A stretch of DNA of 33,482 nt from Planctomycetota bacterium (lineage in GTDB: Bacteria; Planctomycetota; Planctomycetia; Pirellulales; Pirellulaceae). The translations under genes and the position numbers were made by a program. Under the pieces are notes generated by a model. It ran no database searches. It was not told the origin of the DNA and saw only the letters and a list, made by a program, of their open reading frames with translations. Of the stretch, positions 1-7,492 are shown piece by piece. The stretch lies in assembly GCA_026692885.1 (NCBI GenBank), contig JAPLNJ010000590.1, positions 1 to 33,482 on the forward strand. Direction: 5' to 3'. Every line of letters starts with the position of its first letter. The stretch's first letter is position 1.

Positions 1-158
1 AAATCCCGGTCATCACCACTCACTCCGCGTTCAAACAACCACGCGCCGAGCTGGGCCAGACTCTGCCACCATAGTCCTGCAGCCGCCTCCTGGTCCCCAC
101 CTCCCTGCCGAAATCGGCTCCCTTTTCTGGCCCGGTCCCAATTGTTTCTTTACAACCG

Positions 159-1220
159 CTAAGGGGCGTATCCCACCTGCAATTCCAGCTTCTCCAGGAC
201 CACCTTGGTCTCCGGCTGTCCGGCAGGCCGCGCCGGCAGACGGATGTCCAACCGATTCTCTCCCCGTCGGCACTGCCCGGGCTCGACCGTAAACTCCAGC
301 CGCAGCAGCCGCTGCTGCGGGTTCACTTGGTACAGGCCGCTGCCGCCCGAGGCGGGCTGCGGCCGGGGCGAGAAGATCTGCGGGTCTTTCCAGCGGGGAT
401 CGCGCAGCATCAGCGGCAGGACGTGGCCGTTAAGGCGAACGTCGATCTCCACGCTGTCCTCCGCGCCGAACAAGATGACTCGCACCAGCACCGTGCGCAG
501 CTGGGTGCCGGCCCCGTTCAGATCGTCTCCCACGCGCATCCGCAGCGATGTCGGAGCGCCGCCGTCCAAGGTCACGGGCAGCGGCGCCGTGTCGTTGCGG
601 TTGAAGAATCCTTCGGCCCACGGGTAGCCGCCGCGCCGTTCGACGAAAAATGTCTTGTCCTTCCACCGCAGAGTCTCGGCCGAGCCCACCTCGTGATAGG
701 CCCGCTGGTGTGACAGCGGACCCGGCGGCAGCCCCAGGCGTGTGCAGACATCCGGCGGCGCGTTGGACCAGTTGAACGTCGCCACACTGTCGGCTCCCTG
801 CTGCCACCAGTTGCCAAACACACCCCGCAAGACCTCGCTGGGCGGCCAACGATAGCCGTCGGTCGTGTGGTGATCATCGAAGCAAGGCTGCAGCTTGATC
901 CCGTGCCCGGCAGTGATTTCGCGGAACGCGGCCAGATCCACGTCGGCGGAACGCGACCCGATCGTAAACAGGTCGACCAGCTGTTCTCGAGCCCACTGTT
1001 GGACGTCGAACCCGTCTACGCGGCAGCCTTCCAGATTGCGCGGCACCTTGGCGGCCAGCAACAGGGGGCGGCCGCGCTGCTGGGCTCGCTGCAGCAGCAT
1101 CTGCCGCACGTCGCGCACCAACGCGGTCACATGCTCGCGGAGTTCCCACTGGTGCCCGGGAGGCAGACAGGGAACATGGCGCGCGAAGTCGAGCTGGACG
1201 CCGTCGACATCGTATTTTAG
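159..1220 (-). pseudogene. 5'-truncated glycosidase-like secreted enzyme (C-terminal part)
   Basis: About 350 codons on the minus strand. The remnant begins inside a motif reading KYDVDGVQLDFARH, typical of TIM-barrel glycosidase-like proteins of the GH10-like/DUF4015 type. It continues through the rest of a barrel (for example FNWSNAPPD) into a C-terminal beta-sandwich-like region rich in Leu, Val and Arg. Reading upstream in frame, a TAA appears at 1233-1235, inside a palindromic repeat, so the N-terminal half and any signal peptide are missing. An in-frame GTG at 1130 could be called as a start, but it lies after the DVDGVQLDF motif and would discard conserved residues. I read this as a pseudogene cut at its 5' side by the repeat. 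Family assignment rests on motif recall and is moderate; the substrate is unknown. Confidence 0.6.
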
Positions 1221-1230
1221 CGAAGGGTCT

Positions 1231-1335
1231 GGTTACGGGGCTCTGCCCCGTAACCCGCTGGCCGCGAGGCTCCGCCTCACGTCCGGCCGGCAGAGCCGGC
1301 AAGACAGTGCGTTCCCAGGCGGGAGCCCGGGAACG
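1231..1335. repeat. Cluster of palindromic (REP-like) intergenic repeats
   Basis: Several hairpins lie back to back: perfect 10-nt arms at 1231-1240 and 1246-1255, a GAGGC/GCCTC stem near 1266-1278, CCGGC/GCCGG near 1285-1300, and 11-nt arms with one mismatch at 1310-1320 and 1325-1335. The last unit resembles a hairpin often seen between planctomycete genes (known from memory, not checked). It directly abuts the broken 5' end of the upstream glycosidase remnant. Confidence 0.75.
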
Positions 1336-1346
1336 AGCGGCATTGC

Positions 1347-2030
1347 TCACCGCCATGTGTCCTCGCTCTCCGGCGGATTTTCCAGCGAGTCCTGGATGGC
1401 GCGGTCGATTCTCTCTGCCTCCTGGTCGAATTCGGCCTGCAGACTGTCATCCCTAGGTTCGTCGCTGTCGTCCTTGTGGTAGCCGAGGACTCCGAGCGGG
1501 GTTTCTTCGATGACGTACCCCTGGCGCCGAAGTTCGTCGAGGCGTTGCTCGCCTTCCTCGTGCTCGAGCCGCAGGTCTTTCGCGGTCAGTTCGAAGGTCC
1601 GGCGGCCGAGTCGTTCCACGCCCAGCCGGGTGTCTTGAATCACGACGCGGCCGTTTTGATCGCTGTACCACTCCAAATAGAGCGCCGGTCGCAAGTCGGT
1701 CGGCGGCGGCTCGCCGGCCCGGATCCGGGCGAGCAACTCGTCCACGGGGCAGTCGTAATGCCGCAGCATCTGATCGGCCAGAATATCCCCGGCCTCGCCG
1801 ATCTGCTCCGTGGCGAACCCGTCCAGATCGACCGGCTTGGCCCAGGCAGGGATGGGTTCGAGGCGTACGATGCGAAACCGCCAGCCTGCCAGATCCGGCC
1901 GGCAATTCCCGCCCAACTCCAACCGCAGCAGTTCGTCGCGTCCCGCCAGCCGCAGCCAGCCGGTCACGCATCCCTTGACGGTGTTGTCCAATTCGCCTTC
2001 CACCACGAGATGTGCCATGCGCCATGCCAT
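1347..2030 (-). CDS. Conserved hypothetical protein, 227 aa
   Basis: This is an intact minus-strand frame from an ATG at 2030, preceded by TAGGA about 7 nt upstream; a second ATG four codons in (2018) is a possible alternative. The first 60 residues alternate short hydrophobic and polar stretches (LVVEGELDNTV, GWLRLAG, LRLELGG) as in a small beta-sandwich. The C-terminal third is strongly charged and probably helical (many E, D, R; ends in an acidic tail). There is no signal peptide or membrane segment, so it is probably cytoplasmic. I do not recognise a named family. It stands alone: upstream, 2031-2309 holds no convincing gene, and downstream lies the repeat cluster. Confidence 0.6.
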   Translation of the reverse strand: MAWRMAHLVVEGELDNTVKGCVTGWLRLAGRDELLRLELGGNCRPDLAGWRFRIVRLEPIPAWAKPVDLDGFATEQIGEAGDILADQMLRHYDCPVDELLARIRAGEPPPTDLRPALYLEWYSDQNGRVVIQDTRLGVERLGRRTFELTAKDLRLEHEEGEQRLDELRRQGYVIEETPLGVLGYHKDDSDEPRDDSLQAEFDQEAERIDRAIQDSLENPPESEDTWR

Positions 2031-2309
2031 GCGGACATCCTACCCGCGCAGCACCAGGAGTGGAAGAACCTGGGCACACGCTCGCCGCCCTCGACCGGTT
2101 CGAGGAGGAGGCGAGTGTCCGGCGGCTGCGGCAACTACGGCCCGACGACGTCGAAGCCGATGCCACACGAGATTTGCCGCGCCGAGCAGAGTCACGCCCG
2201 TCACAATGAATACATGCCTCTACTGCTGAAGAGGCACGACGGCCCCTAAACTCGCGCACCGCGAAGATCACATTGCTGGGGACGTCTTGAGTGTGGTGGT
2301 CCCGTGCAG

Positions 2310-4079
2310 CTACCGACGCCGACGTAAGAAGATTCGCAAACGGTCAAACAGCTCTTCCGGCAATACAGTTCTGAATCGCCTTTCGAACTCCTCCCGGCCG
2401 TTGCGCCGGATGTACGCGTCGGCAATGGACACGAGTGTGTCAATATCAGCGAGGCGCTCACACTGTTGAATCGCTTGGTTCAGGGTTGACTCCGCGCCCT
2501 CGTCGTCTCCAACGGCTAACATGAGTTCGTACGCAATAGCTGGGGAATTCCGTCTCAGGAGCTCAATTGTTCGAGGGGCGGACACTTGCCGGAGATAAAC
2601 GGTGTCGCGAGTCTCGATCACATAACGGGCAAGTTCTTCCAAGAACCCCGGATGATCTCCGAGACTGGGGCCGCGTGCATCAATGATGCGTTTGACATCC
2701 GTCCATCGACCGGCACGTCGAAGTTGGCGGAGACAACTGGTAACGGCTGTCGGGTCCGACCCAGTGTTCTCAACAAGTGCCAGGAGCAAGTCGGCCGCCC
2801 TGTCCTTCGCTCCAGAACTGTCCAAGGACTCAGCGAGGGTGCAACCGATCGCGACGTCGTCGGCGCCTGCCCCCCGCCATACCTCCTCCACGAAGCCGAG
2901 ATCCACCCGTGGATCTCGAGATCGTCCGGGAGACTGTTCTTTGAAGTTCTCCTTGATGCATTGCCACAAGACGGGGTCACCCACCTGTCTCGCAACTTCC
3001 CAATACCTCTGCGCCGCGCGCAATTGGGTCGCAGCTTCCGCTTTCCGAAGCCTGTAGAACTTCAGTAATTCGCGGTAGGCATCAGGGTGCCCGTACTCGG
3101 CAAGCAGTTCCAACTCCGTCTGGGCTCGGTCGGGATCGTCGAAGGCGATTCGCTTGGCCTGCTCGATCAGCGGGGATAGGTGAGGCCGAATAACTTCAGG
3201 CTTGACGAGTCGTAGGAACAACCGGAGGTAGTCGCGTAACAGCACCGATTCATCTGGACTCTTATTGCCTCCGATCCTTAGACACTCGTTGACTTCCAGG
3301 TCTCGCTCCGAATGCAGCACGAAGAGGTCGGACACCGCGATCGTGTCCTGCAGTTCCTCGGCAGGTTCGGCAAGGAACGACCGCACACGATCCACAAGCC
3401 GAGATTCTTCGCCCTGCTCGTCAAACGCCGGGATGCGGGCGAGTACCGGAATGACCTCCACAGGCGACAGGCCGGGGGGCCGCTCGACTCGGCGGAGGCT
3501 GCGCAGCACCGCTCTGGCGCCGTCCAGATTCTCCCGGTTGTTGAGAAGCAAACACACCACCTTGTCTGGCAGGATCGCAGTCGCAACGCCTCCAATTTCC
3601 GTGATGCCGGTACGCGCATCGATTAACAGGAAATCGGGCTTGAATTCTTCTCGAATTCGCTCCTTAAGTTCCAGAAACCGTGGTACGCCAAGCGCACCGG
3701 GGGTGTAAAGGAACTGGTGCCAGTTGATCTGAGAGAGCTTTTCCCAATACTGAATGGAAGGCACGTTCCCCGCGGCCATCAAGTAAATCGGACCGCGCTC
3801 GGTGGGCGAGAGTTCGAGAGGAATGAAGAAGCCCTTCAGTGACTCCGGCGCGCTGCCCTGCAGGAAGGACGCGTGGAAGTAGTCAACGACCCCGCGCTCC
3901 ACGGAAAGTCCTTCACCCGGCTTCCCCAGATTCAACTTGTAATGCAGCCCGGGTGCCTCTAAGTCGAAATCCAGCACCACCACGGTTTGGGCGAATCGCG
4001 ACAGGTAGCGTGCCACGTTGGCGACCACCAAAGTGCGTCCCGTGCCGCCCTTGTATGAGTAGAAAGTGATTGTTTCCAT
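2310..4079 (-). CDS. MinD/ParA-type P-loop ATPase with helical C-terminal extension
   Basis: 589 residues from the ATG at 4079, 8 nt after the stop of the preceding gene; the overlapping TGAGGT can serve as ribosome site. The frame extends 35 codons further up, but those codons overlap the upstream gene. Residues 10-16 read KGGTGRT, the deviant Walker A motif of the MinD/ParA/ArsA class (signature Lys10) with Arg in place of the second Lys, as in a known subfamily. Residues about 38-48 contain DFDLEAPGL (Walker A' region), and LLIDARTGI near 170-185 fits Walker B. From about residue 310 the protein is helical and repeat-like, suggesting a scaffold or sensor part. It is the last gene of a three-gene set with 4088-4705 and 4801-5526. 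This ATPase class usually works as an ATP-dependent switch on a partner; the partner here is unknown. Confidence 0.8.
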   Translation of the reverse strand: METITFYSYKGGTGRTLVVANVARYLSRFAQTVVVLDFDLEAPGLHYKLNLGKPGEGLSVERGVVDYFHASFLQGSAPESLKGFFIPLELSPTERGPIYLMAAGNVPSIQYWEKLSQINWHQFLYTPGALGVPRFLELKERIREEFKPDFLLIDARTGITEIGGVATAILPDKVVCLLLNNRENLDGARAVLRSLRRVERPPGLSPVEVIPVLARIPAFDEQGEESRLVDRVRSFLAEPAEELQDTIAVSDLFVLHSERDLEVNECLRIGGNKSPDESVLLRDYLRLFLRLVKPEVIRPHLSPLIEQAKRIAFDDPDRAQTELELLAEYGHPDAYRELLKFYRLRKAEAATQLRAAQRYWEVARQVGDPVLWQCIKENFKEQSPGRSRDPRVDLGFVEEVWRGAGADDVAIGCTLAESLDSSGAKDRAADLLLALVENTGSDPTAVTSCLRQLRRAGRWTDVKRIIDARGPSLGDHPGFLEELARYVIETRDTVYLRQVSAPRTIELLRRNSPAIAYELMLAVGDDEGAESTLNQAIQQCERLADIDTLVSIADAYIRRNGREEFERRFRTVLPEELFDRLRIFLRRRR

Positions 4080-4087
4080 CCGCAACC

Positions 4088-4705
4088 TCATTTGCCGACC
4101 AAGAGAACGCTGCCTTTTCGGCAGACGCGCCGGTTGAACTCCACCAGTGCGTCCGAGTTGTAACGCTGTTTCAACGCGGGGCACTGGGCCACGATGTCGT
4201 CATCTTCGAAAAGGTTCTGCCCCCGTGCTTCCGAGTCCTTTCTGGCCTTGACGGTTCGGCCCAACAGATCCGAGACGCGCGCGAGGATCCCGGGGTTCTG
4301 ACGGACCTGCGGCAGCCTCAGCATGTCGATCAACAATCGCTCTGCTGGCTCCCAAGATCCCGCTGGCAACAACTCGGTCTCGACCCGGCTCAGGAATCTG
4401 CCCAGCACATCATCGGGAGCGAACTGCAGCAGCTGGGCCCCCAGTCCTTCCCGAACGATCTGCTCGCCGCGTGCTTCGCGTGACTTGCGAACCTCCTCGT
4501 TCAGAAACTCGACCAACTCGCGCCAATCAGCGAATCCCCTCTCGCATGCAGAGAAACCATGCCGGGTGACCCCTTTCTCTAGCACACGCTCGGAAACAGG
4601 GGAGGTGTTGGAGCGGCTGTACGGTGGGCGTACCAGCCAAATGGATTCCCCCGTGCGGACAAAAGCCCAACCGTCTTCGGGAGCGACCGCCAGTAGTTTG
4701 AGCAT
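4088..4705 (-). CDS. Hypothetical protein, 205 aa, in operon with MinD-like ATPase
   Basis: Intact minus-strand frame from the ATG at 4705, preceded by GAGAGGATCTAG. Its stop lies 8 nt before the ATPase start, so the two are probably translationally coupled. The first 30 residues (AVAPEDGWAFVRTGESIWLVRPPY) suggest a small beta-rich N-terminus; the remainder is mostly charged helix, with LLIDMLRLP and ILARVSDLL as hydrophobic faces. There is no signal peptide or transmembrane segment. I do not recognise the family. From position it is probably an adaptor or substrate protein of the ATPase. Confidence 0.65.
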   Translation of the reverse strand: MLKLLAVAPEDGWAFVRTGESIWLVRPPYSRSNTSPVSERVLEKGVTRHGFSACERGFADWRELVEFLNEEVRKSREARGEQIVREGLGAQLLQFAPDDVLGRFLSRVETELLPAGSWEPAERLLIDMLRLPQVRQNPGILARVSDLLGRTVKARKDSEARGQNLFEDDDIVAQCPALKQRYNSDALVEFNRRVCRKGSVLLVGK

Positions 4706-4707
4706 CT

Positions 4708-4800
4708 CTAGATCCTCTCAAGAGCGAAATGACCTTCGCGGCTCGCGCGCAGGATGCCCACGAAATCGGCCTTCAGCGAGTGAGTGGCGTCGTCATGGGA
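4708..4800 (-). other. In-frame open extension after the TAG of the upstream gene
   Basis: Directly after the TAG at 4803-4801 the same frame continues for 30 sense codons, beginning SHDDATHSLKADF and ending GHFALERI, and closes with a second TAG at 4710-4708. That second stop is only 2 nt before the ATG of the next gene, the spacing expected for a coupled operon. The composition looks like real protein. This suggests the original gene ended here and that the TAG at 4801 is a nonsense mutation, a sequencing error or a recoding site. A chance open frame cannot be excluded over so short a distance. Confidence 0.45.
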
Positions 4801-5526
4801 CTACGTGTAGTCGGTGAATGCGAGGTCAAACAAGCGATCATACTCCGCCTGCGCAATTCGGACCTGATCTACTGAGGACAACTCCACGTCCTTGAGAAAA
4901 ATCGCTTCGATGTAGCAGTCCTCCCGGCAGACCACGCGGGGCCACTCGTTTTCGGACGATGTGGGGATTTCCGCGGAGTGCTTGAGAGTGGCGAGGTACT
5001 GGACGTGGGAATGCGTACCCACCTCGCGCCGCAACCGTGCGGTGTCCACGCCGGTCTCGGTCGGCATGTAGGTCCGCAAGCTGTCGCCCATAAGGTACGC
5101 AATCGGGGCATTAGGCCCAACGAAAGCCGGCTTAAGCACCGCGCAGAACTGGCCGTATCGGTGCGGGCCTACTCCACCGATGTTCAGCGTGGCGTATCGG
5201 AATCGCTGTCCCTCCTCGAAGGCATCGTCGAAATGAATCCGGCGGCTGAAATACGTGCCCAATTTCTCTCGCAGAATCTCAGCGGTGGGCCGGGATGACA
5301 GCCGAGACTGCTCCTCCGCCCACTCGTAGATGTTCTGGTGCCTTCCGGAATTGACGAGTTCTGTCATCACGGAAGGCCGCATATTGATTGACACGCGGCC
5401 GCTACTTTGGACACAATTGGCGAAAACGTCCAGCTGACGTCCGCCGTCTTTCGAACGGTTCTTGGCCTCGTCGAAACGGATGTGCAGTTCCTGATCGTTC
5501 TGAGCGGCGAGCTGAAACAGGTTCAC
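4801..5526 (-). CDS. Hypothetical protein, about 241 aa, first gene of the ATPase operon
   Basis: Start chosen at the GTG at 5526 because GGGGAGGGGAT stands immediately before it; the frame is open further up, but those residues do not look like protein. The N-terminus reads VNLFQLAAQNDQELHIRFDE, and the middle contains EILREKLGTYFSRRIHFDDA followed by NIGGVGPHRYGQFCAVL. I do not recognise a family, and no nuclease, kinase or membrane motif is obvious. It ends at a TAG that may not be the original stop (see 4708-4800). It heads the minus-strand set with the 205-residue protein and the MinD-like ATPase. Bases 5527-5707 between it and the divergent zeta remnant hold no gene I can support and should contain its promoter. 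Confidence 0.65.
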   Translation of the reverse strand: MNLFQLAAQNDQELHIRFDEAKNRSKDGGRQLDVFANCVQSSGRVSINMRPSVMTELVNSGRHQNIYEWAEEQSRLSSRPTAEILREKLGTYFSRRIHFDDAFEEGQRFRYATLNIGGVGPHRYGQFCAVLKPAFVGPNAPIAYLMGDSLRTYMPTETGVDTARLRREVGTHSHVQYLATLKHSAEIPTSSENEWPRVVCREDCYIEAIFLKDVELSSVDQVRIAQAEYDRLFDLAFTDYT

Positions 5527-5707
5527 ATCCCCTCCCCAGGAACAACGCACGTGGCACACACGGAGCTGGCAACTGCCCCACGCGATACGGTGGACAATGG
5601 ACCGTCCACGATCTTACTCGCAGAGGCCATCGTCGGCAATCCGGCAGCTAGCGACGTGGGTTCAGGCATTGAGACGCAGGGTTGGCTTGCCGCACACGAG
5701 TTGGACC

Positions 5708-6117
5708 TTTTGCCATTCGCATCTCAAACCTGCGGCCTTGCCGTTCCTGAACGCCGATGTGCTGGCGCGCGAATTGGATCTCGAACCGTACGCCGCCGCG
5801 CGCCTGGCCACTGCGTTGCGAACGGAGCTGATGAAACGTCGGGAGAGCTTCGTTCTTGAAACGGTCTTCTCCGATCCCGTTGGCGACGAACTAACTTTTC
5901 TGAAACAGGCCGTCGAGTCCGGTCGCACAGTGGTCCTGTGCTACATCGGAATCGCCGGACCGGACGTCTCCGAAGCCCGCGTCGCGATGCGCGTCTCGCA
6001 GGGCGGCCACGACGTGCCCACCGACAAAGTCCGGTCACGCTTCCCTTGCACCATCGTGAATCTCAAGACTGCGATCCGCGAACTTCCGCAGGTGTCCAGG
6101 TTCATGATGCAAGACTA
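5708..6117 (+). pseudogene. Zeta-toxin-like kinase remnant without P-loop
   Basis: The plus-strand frame carries FLNADVLARELD, ELMKRRESFVLETVFSDP and VVLCYIGIAGPDVSEARVAMR, characteristic of the predicted zeta-toxin/ABC-type ATPase family (COG4185), which phosphorylates a small-molecule or nucleotide-sugar substrate through an N-terminal P-loop. Where the Gly-x-x-Gly-x-Gly-Lys loop should stand just before CHSHLKPAALPF, the sequence reads HTSWTF, so the Walker lysine is gone. At the C-terminus the protein leaves the family pattern after about AIRELPQVS. Upstream sequence in this frame is not protein-like. It is therefore truncated at both ends and almost certainly inactive. Confidence 0.7.
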
Positions 6118-6186
6118 GTCGCGGTCATGAAAGTCAACGGGATCAGTCGCGTGTTGACGTTCAATGTGCAGGACTATGCCCGCTAA
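6118..6186 (+). pseudogene. C-terminal scrap of a PIN-domain (VapC-type) toxin
   Basis: Twenty-two codons reading VAVMKVNGISRVLTFNVQDY and then Ala-Arg, ending in TAA at 6184-6186. The pattern 'xxGxxRvLTFNxxDF' is the usual last conserved block of PIN ribonucleases. Nothing upstream in frame supplies the rest of the domain; the preceding bases belong to the zeta remnant. The TAA that ends it is also the apparent target-site copy of the palindromic element that follows. Confidence 0.5.
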
Positions 6187-6307
6187 GGACCGGCGCATCA
6201 ATAACTGTCGGGTCTTCAAAGTAGTCATCACGCTCCGCGTGATGACATGTCGTCACGGCGGAGCGTGACGACTACGATACTTGCGACAGTTATTGATGCG
6301 CCGGTCC
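6187..6307. mobile_element. 121-bp palindromic MITE-like element with TAA flanks
   Basis: Perfect 24-nt terminal inverted repeats lie at 6187-6210 and 6284-6307 (each begins GGACCGGCGCATC from the outside). A second stem pairs 6221-6238 with 6258-6275 with one mismatch, and the centre (6239-6256) is itself nearly palindromic. The whole element can therefore fold into one long hairpin. TAA stands on both sides (6184-6186 and 6308-6310), consistent with a 3-bp target duplication. It carries no gene, so it would need a transposase in trans. Confidence 0.8.
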
Positions 6308-6310
6308 TAA

Positions 6311-6595
6311 GACAGTTACGCAGTCGTTCTCTGCCTGTCGGCGGAACTTGAGGCGCGAGTGCAGTCCGGCGAATATCCCGAAATCCTCGATGCTATCGGA
6401 GCTTACCGGCAGCAGGCTCCCGGAAGCATCTTGATTCCGGTGAAGCTCAGCACGTGCGAAATCCCCGACATCGAGATTGACGACACCCGAACGCTGGACC
6501 GGATTCAGGCCATCGATCTATTCCCGGCTACCAAACGAAAAGCCGGACTGACCGCACTGCTGGCATCGTTGCGGGCCGCGTCAAACCACCCGTAG
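6311..6595 (+). pseudogene. C-terminal half of a TIR domain
   Basis: Directly after the palindromic element the frame reads DSYAVVLCLSAE, then YPEILDAI, SILIPVKLSTCEIPDIEID, IQAIDLFP and ALLASLR. This is the order of the second half of bacterial TIR domains (buried strand, IPVRL strand, 'W/A-vDLF', final helix). The first half, with the catalytic Glu and nucleotide-binding loop, is absent. TIR domains in bacterial conflict systems cleave NAD+; this remnant cannot. The upstream end is set by the element at 6187-6307, so insertion or an associated deletion probably removed the N-terminus. Confidence 0.65.
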
Positions 6596-6662
6596 CTGGC
6601 TCATCGGGTCACAGCACAACGAACCCGGACAGTACTCAAGGCCCGTGCCCCCTCACCCCGAG

Positions 6663-6690
6663 CCCTCTCCCCGGAGTACCGGGGCGAGGG
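6663..6690. repeat. Short palindromic intergenic repeat
   Basis: A hairpin with 12-nt arms and one mismatch (6663-6674 and 6679-6690) around AGTA. Its CCCTCTCCCCGG/CCGGGGCGAGGG form is a repeat type common in planctomycete and other high-GC genomes (recall). It lies in the gap between the TIR remnant and the secreted protein gene at 6851. Confidence 0.6.
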
Positions 6691-6850
6691 GACCCTGGCT
6701 GCGAGCGATTGCTGACGGCCTCGCCGCGCGCGGTCCGGGGAGGAGTAGAGTGCTGCTGCGGGCCATCCTTCATTCATTCCCTCTGGCTGACACCAGTCGC
6801 TCGCCACGCCAGAATAGAACTCGAAACGGGTCTAACTTGGGAGAAATGCG

Positions 6851-7444
6851 ATGTCTGTGAAAACTCGCGGAATTGACAAGTGCGTTGGGTCGGCAGTCTG
6901 GCTGGTCCTCCTTTCTCTGTCGGCCGCGGCCAACTCGGCCGCGGCGGACCCCCCCGCCAATCTGCTGGCGCGGCCCGGATTCGAGGCGGCCGAGGCAGCT
7001 CTCAAAACCTCGTGGCACCCGTTTGAACCCGGCGGCAATGAAGTGGATCGCCAGGAGAAGCACACGGGCAACCAGAGCATCAAGCTGGCGGTCGCCACGA
7101 CGGGAGTCGCCAAGGGGGCCTGGTACTCGCTCCCGCCCGACCAGATCAAGACACCCGGCTCGATCCTGGTCAGCGCGTGGAGCAAGGCGCAGGGCGTCGC
7201 CGGATCGAAGGATGACGCCTACGCCATCTACATCGACGTCAGCCAGATCATCGTGTACGCGATCAACTTGAACCGGGAACCCGTGGAGGTCGTCATACAA
7301 ACGAAACCCGGGGCATGCCGCGCGAACGAACTCATCACCGGCCAGACCGTGCCGACGGACAGGCCGCTGACCTTGATGCCGAGAAGGCCGATGTTGCTGG
7401 AAATCGGCGACGTTATCCAACCGTCCCAGGAGGTGCTGCGATGA
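6851..7444 (+). CDS. Secreted glycosidase-like protein, N- and C-termini joined by apparent internal deletion
   Basis: 197 residues from the ATG at 6851 (GGGAGA 7 nt upstream). Residues 1-31 form a signal peptide ending near AANSAAA-DPP. Residues about 35-120 look like a carbohydrate-binding beta-sandwich, the part before the catalytic domain in large planctomycete glycosidases. At about residue 127 the text changes abruptly from DDAYAIYIDV to SQIIVYAINLNREPVEV, and the remainder (ending LTLMPRRPMLLEIGDV) resembles the last beta-domain of a beta-galactosidase-like enzyme. No catalytic barrel is present. The frame is preserved across the join, so it may still be made, but enzyme activity is not expected. 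The C-terminal match is from memory. Confidence 0.5.
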   Translation: MSVKTRGIDKCVGSAVWLVLLSLSAAANSAAADPPANLLARPGFEAAEAALKTSWHPFEPGGNEVDRQEKHTGNQSIKLAVATTGVAKGAWYSLPPDQIKTPGSILVSAWSKAQGVAGSKDDAYAIYIDVSQIIVYAINLNREPVEVVIQTKPGACRANELITGQTVPTDRPLTLMPRRPMLLEIGDVIQPSQEVLR

Positions 7445-7492
7445 GAAACAGAAGATTACCTCGTTGCCGAGGCGACATTCTGGGAATTCCTG

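Noticed and set aside
1453..2271. Long open frame on the minus strand and another on the plus strand (1476-2249)
   Set aside because: Both overlap the better-supported gene at 1347-2030, are Arg/Pro/Ser-rich and show no protein-like pattern; they are shadows caused by high GC.
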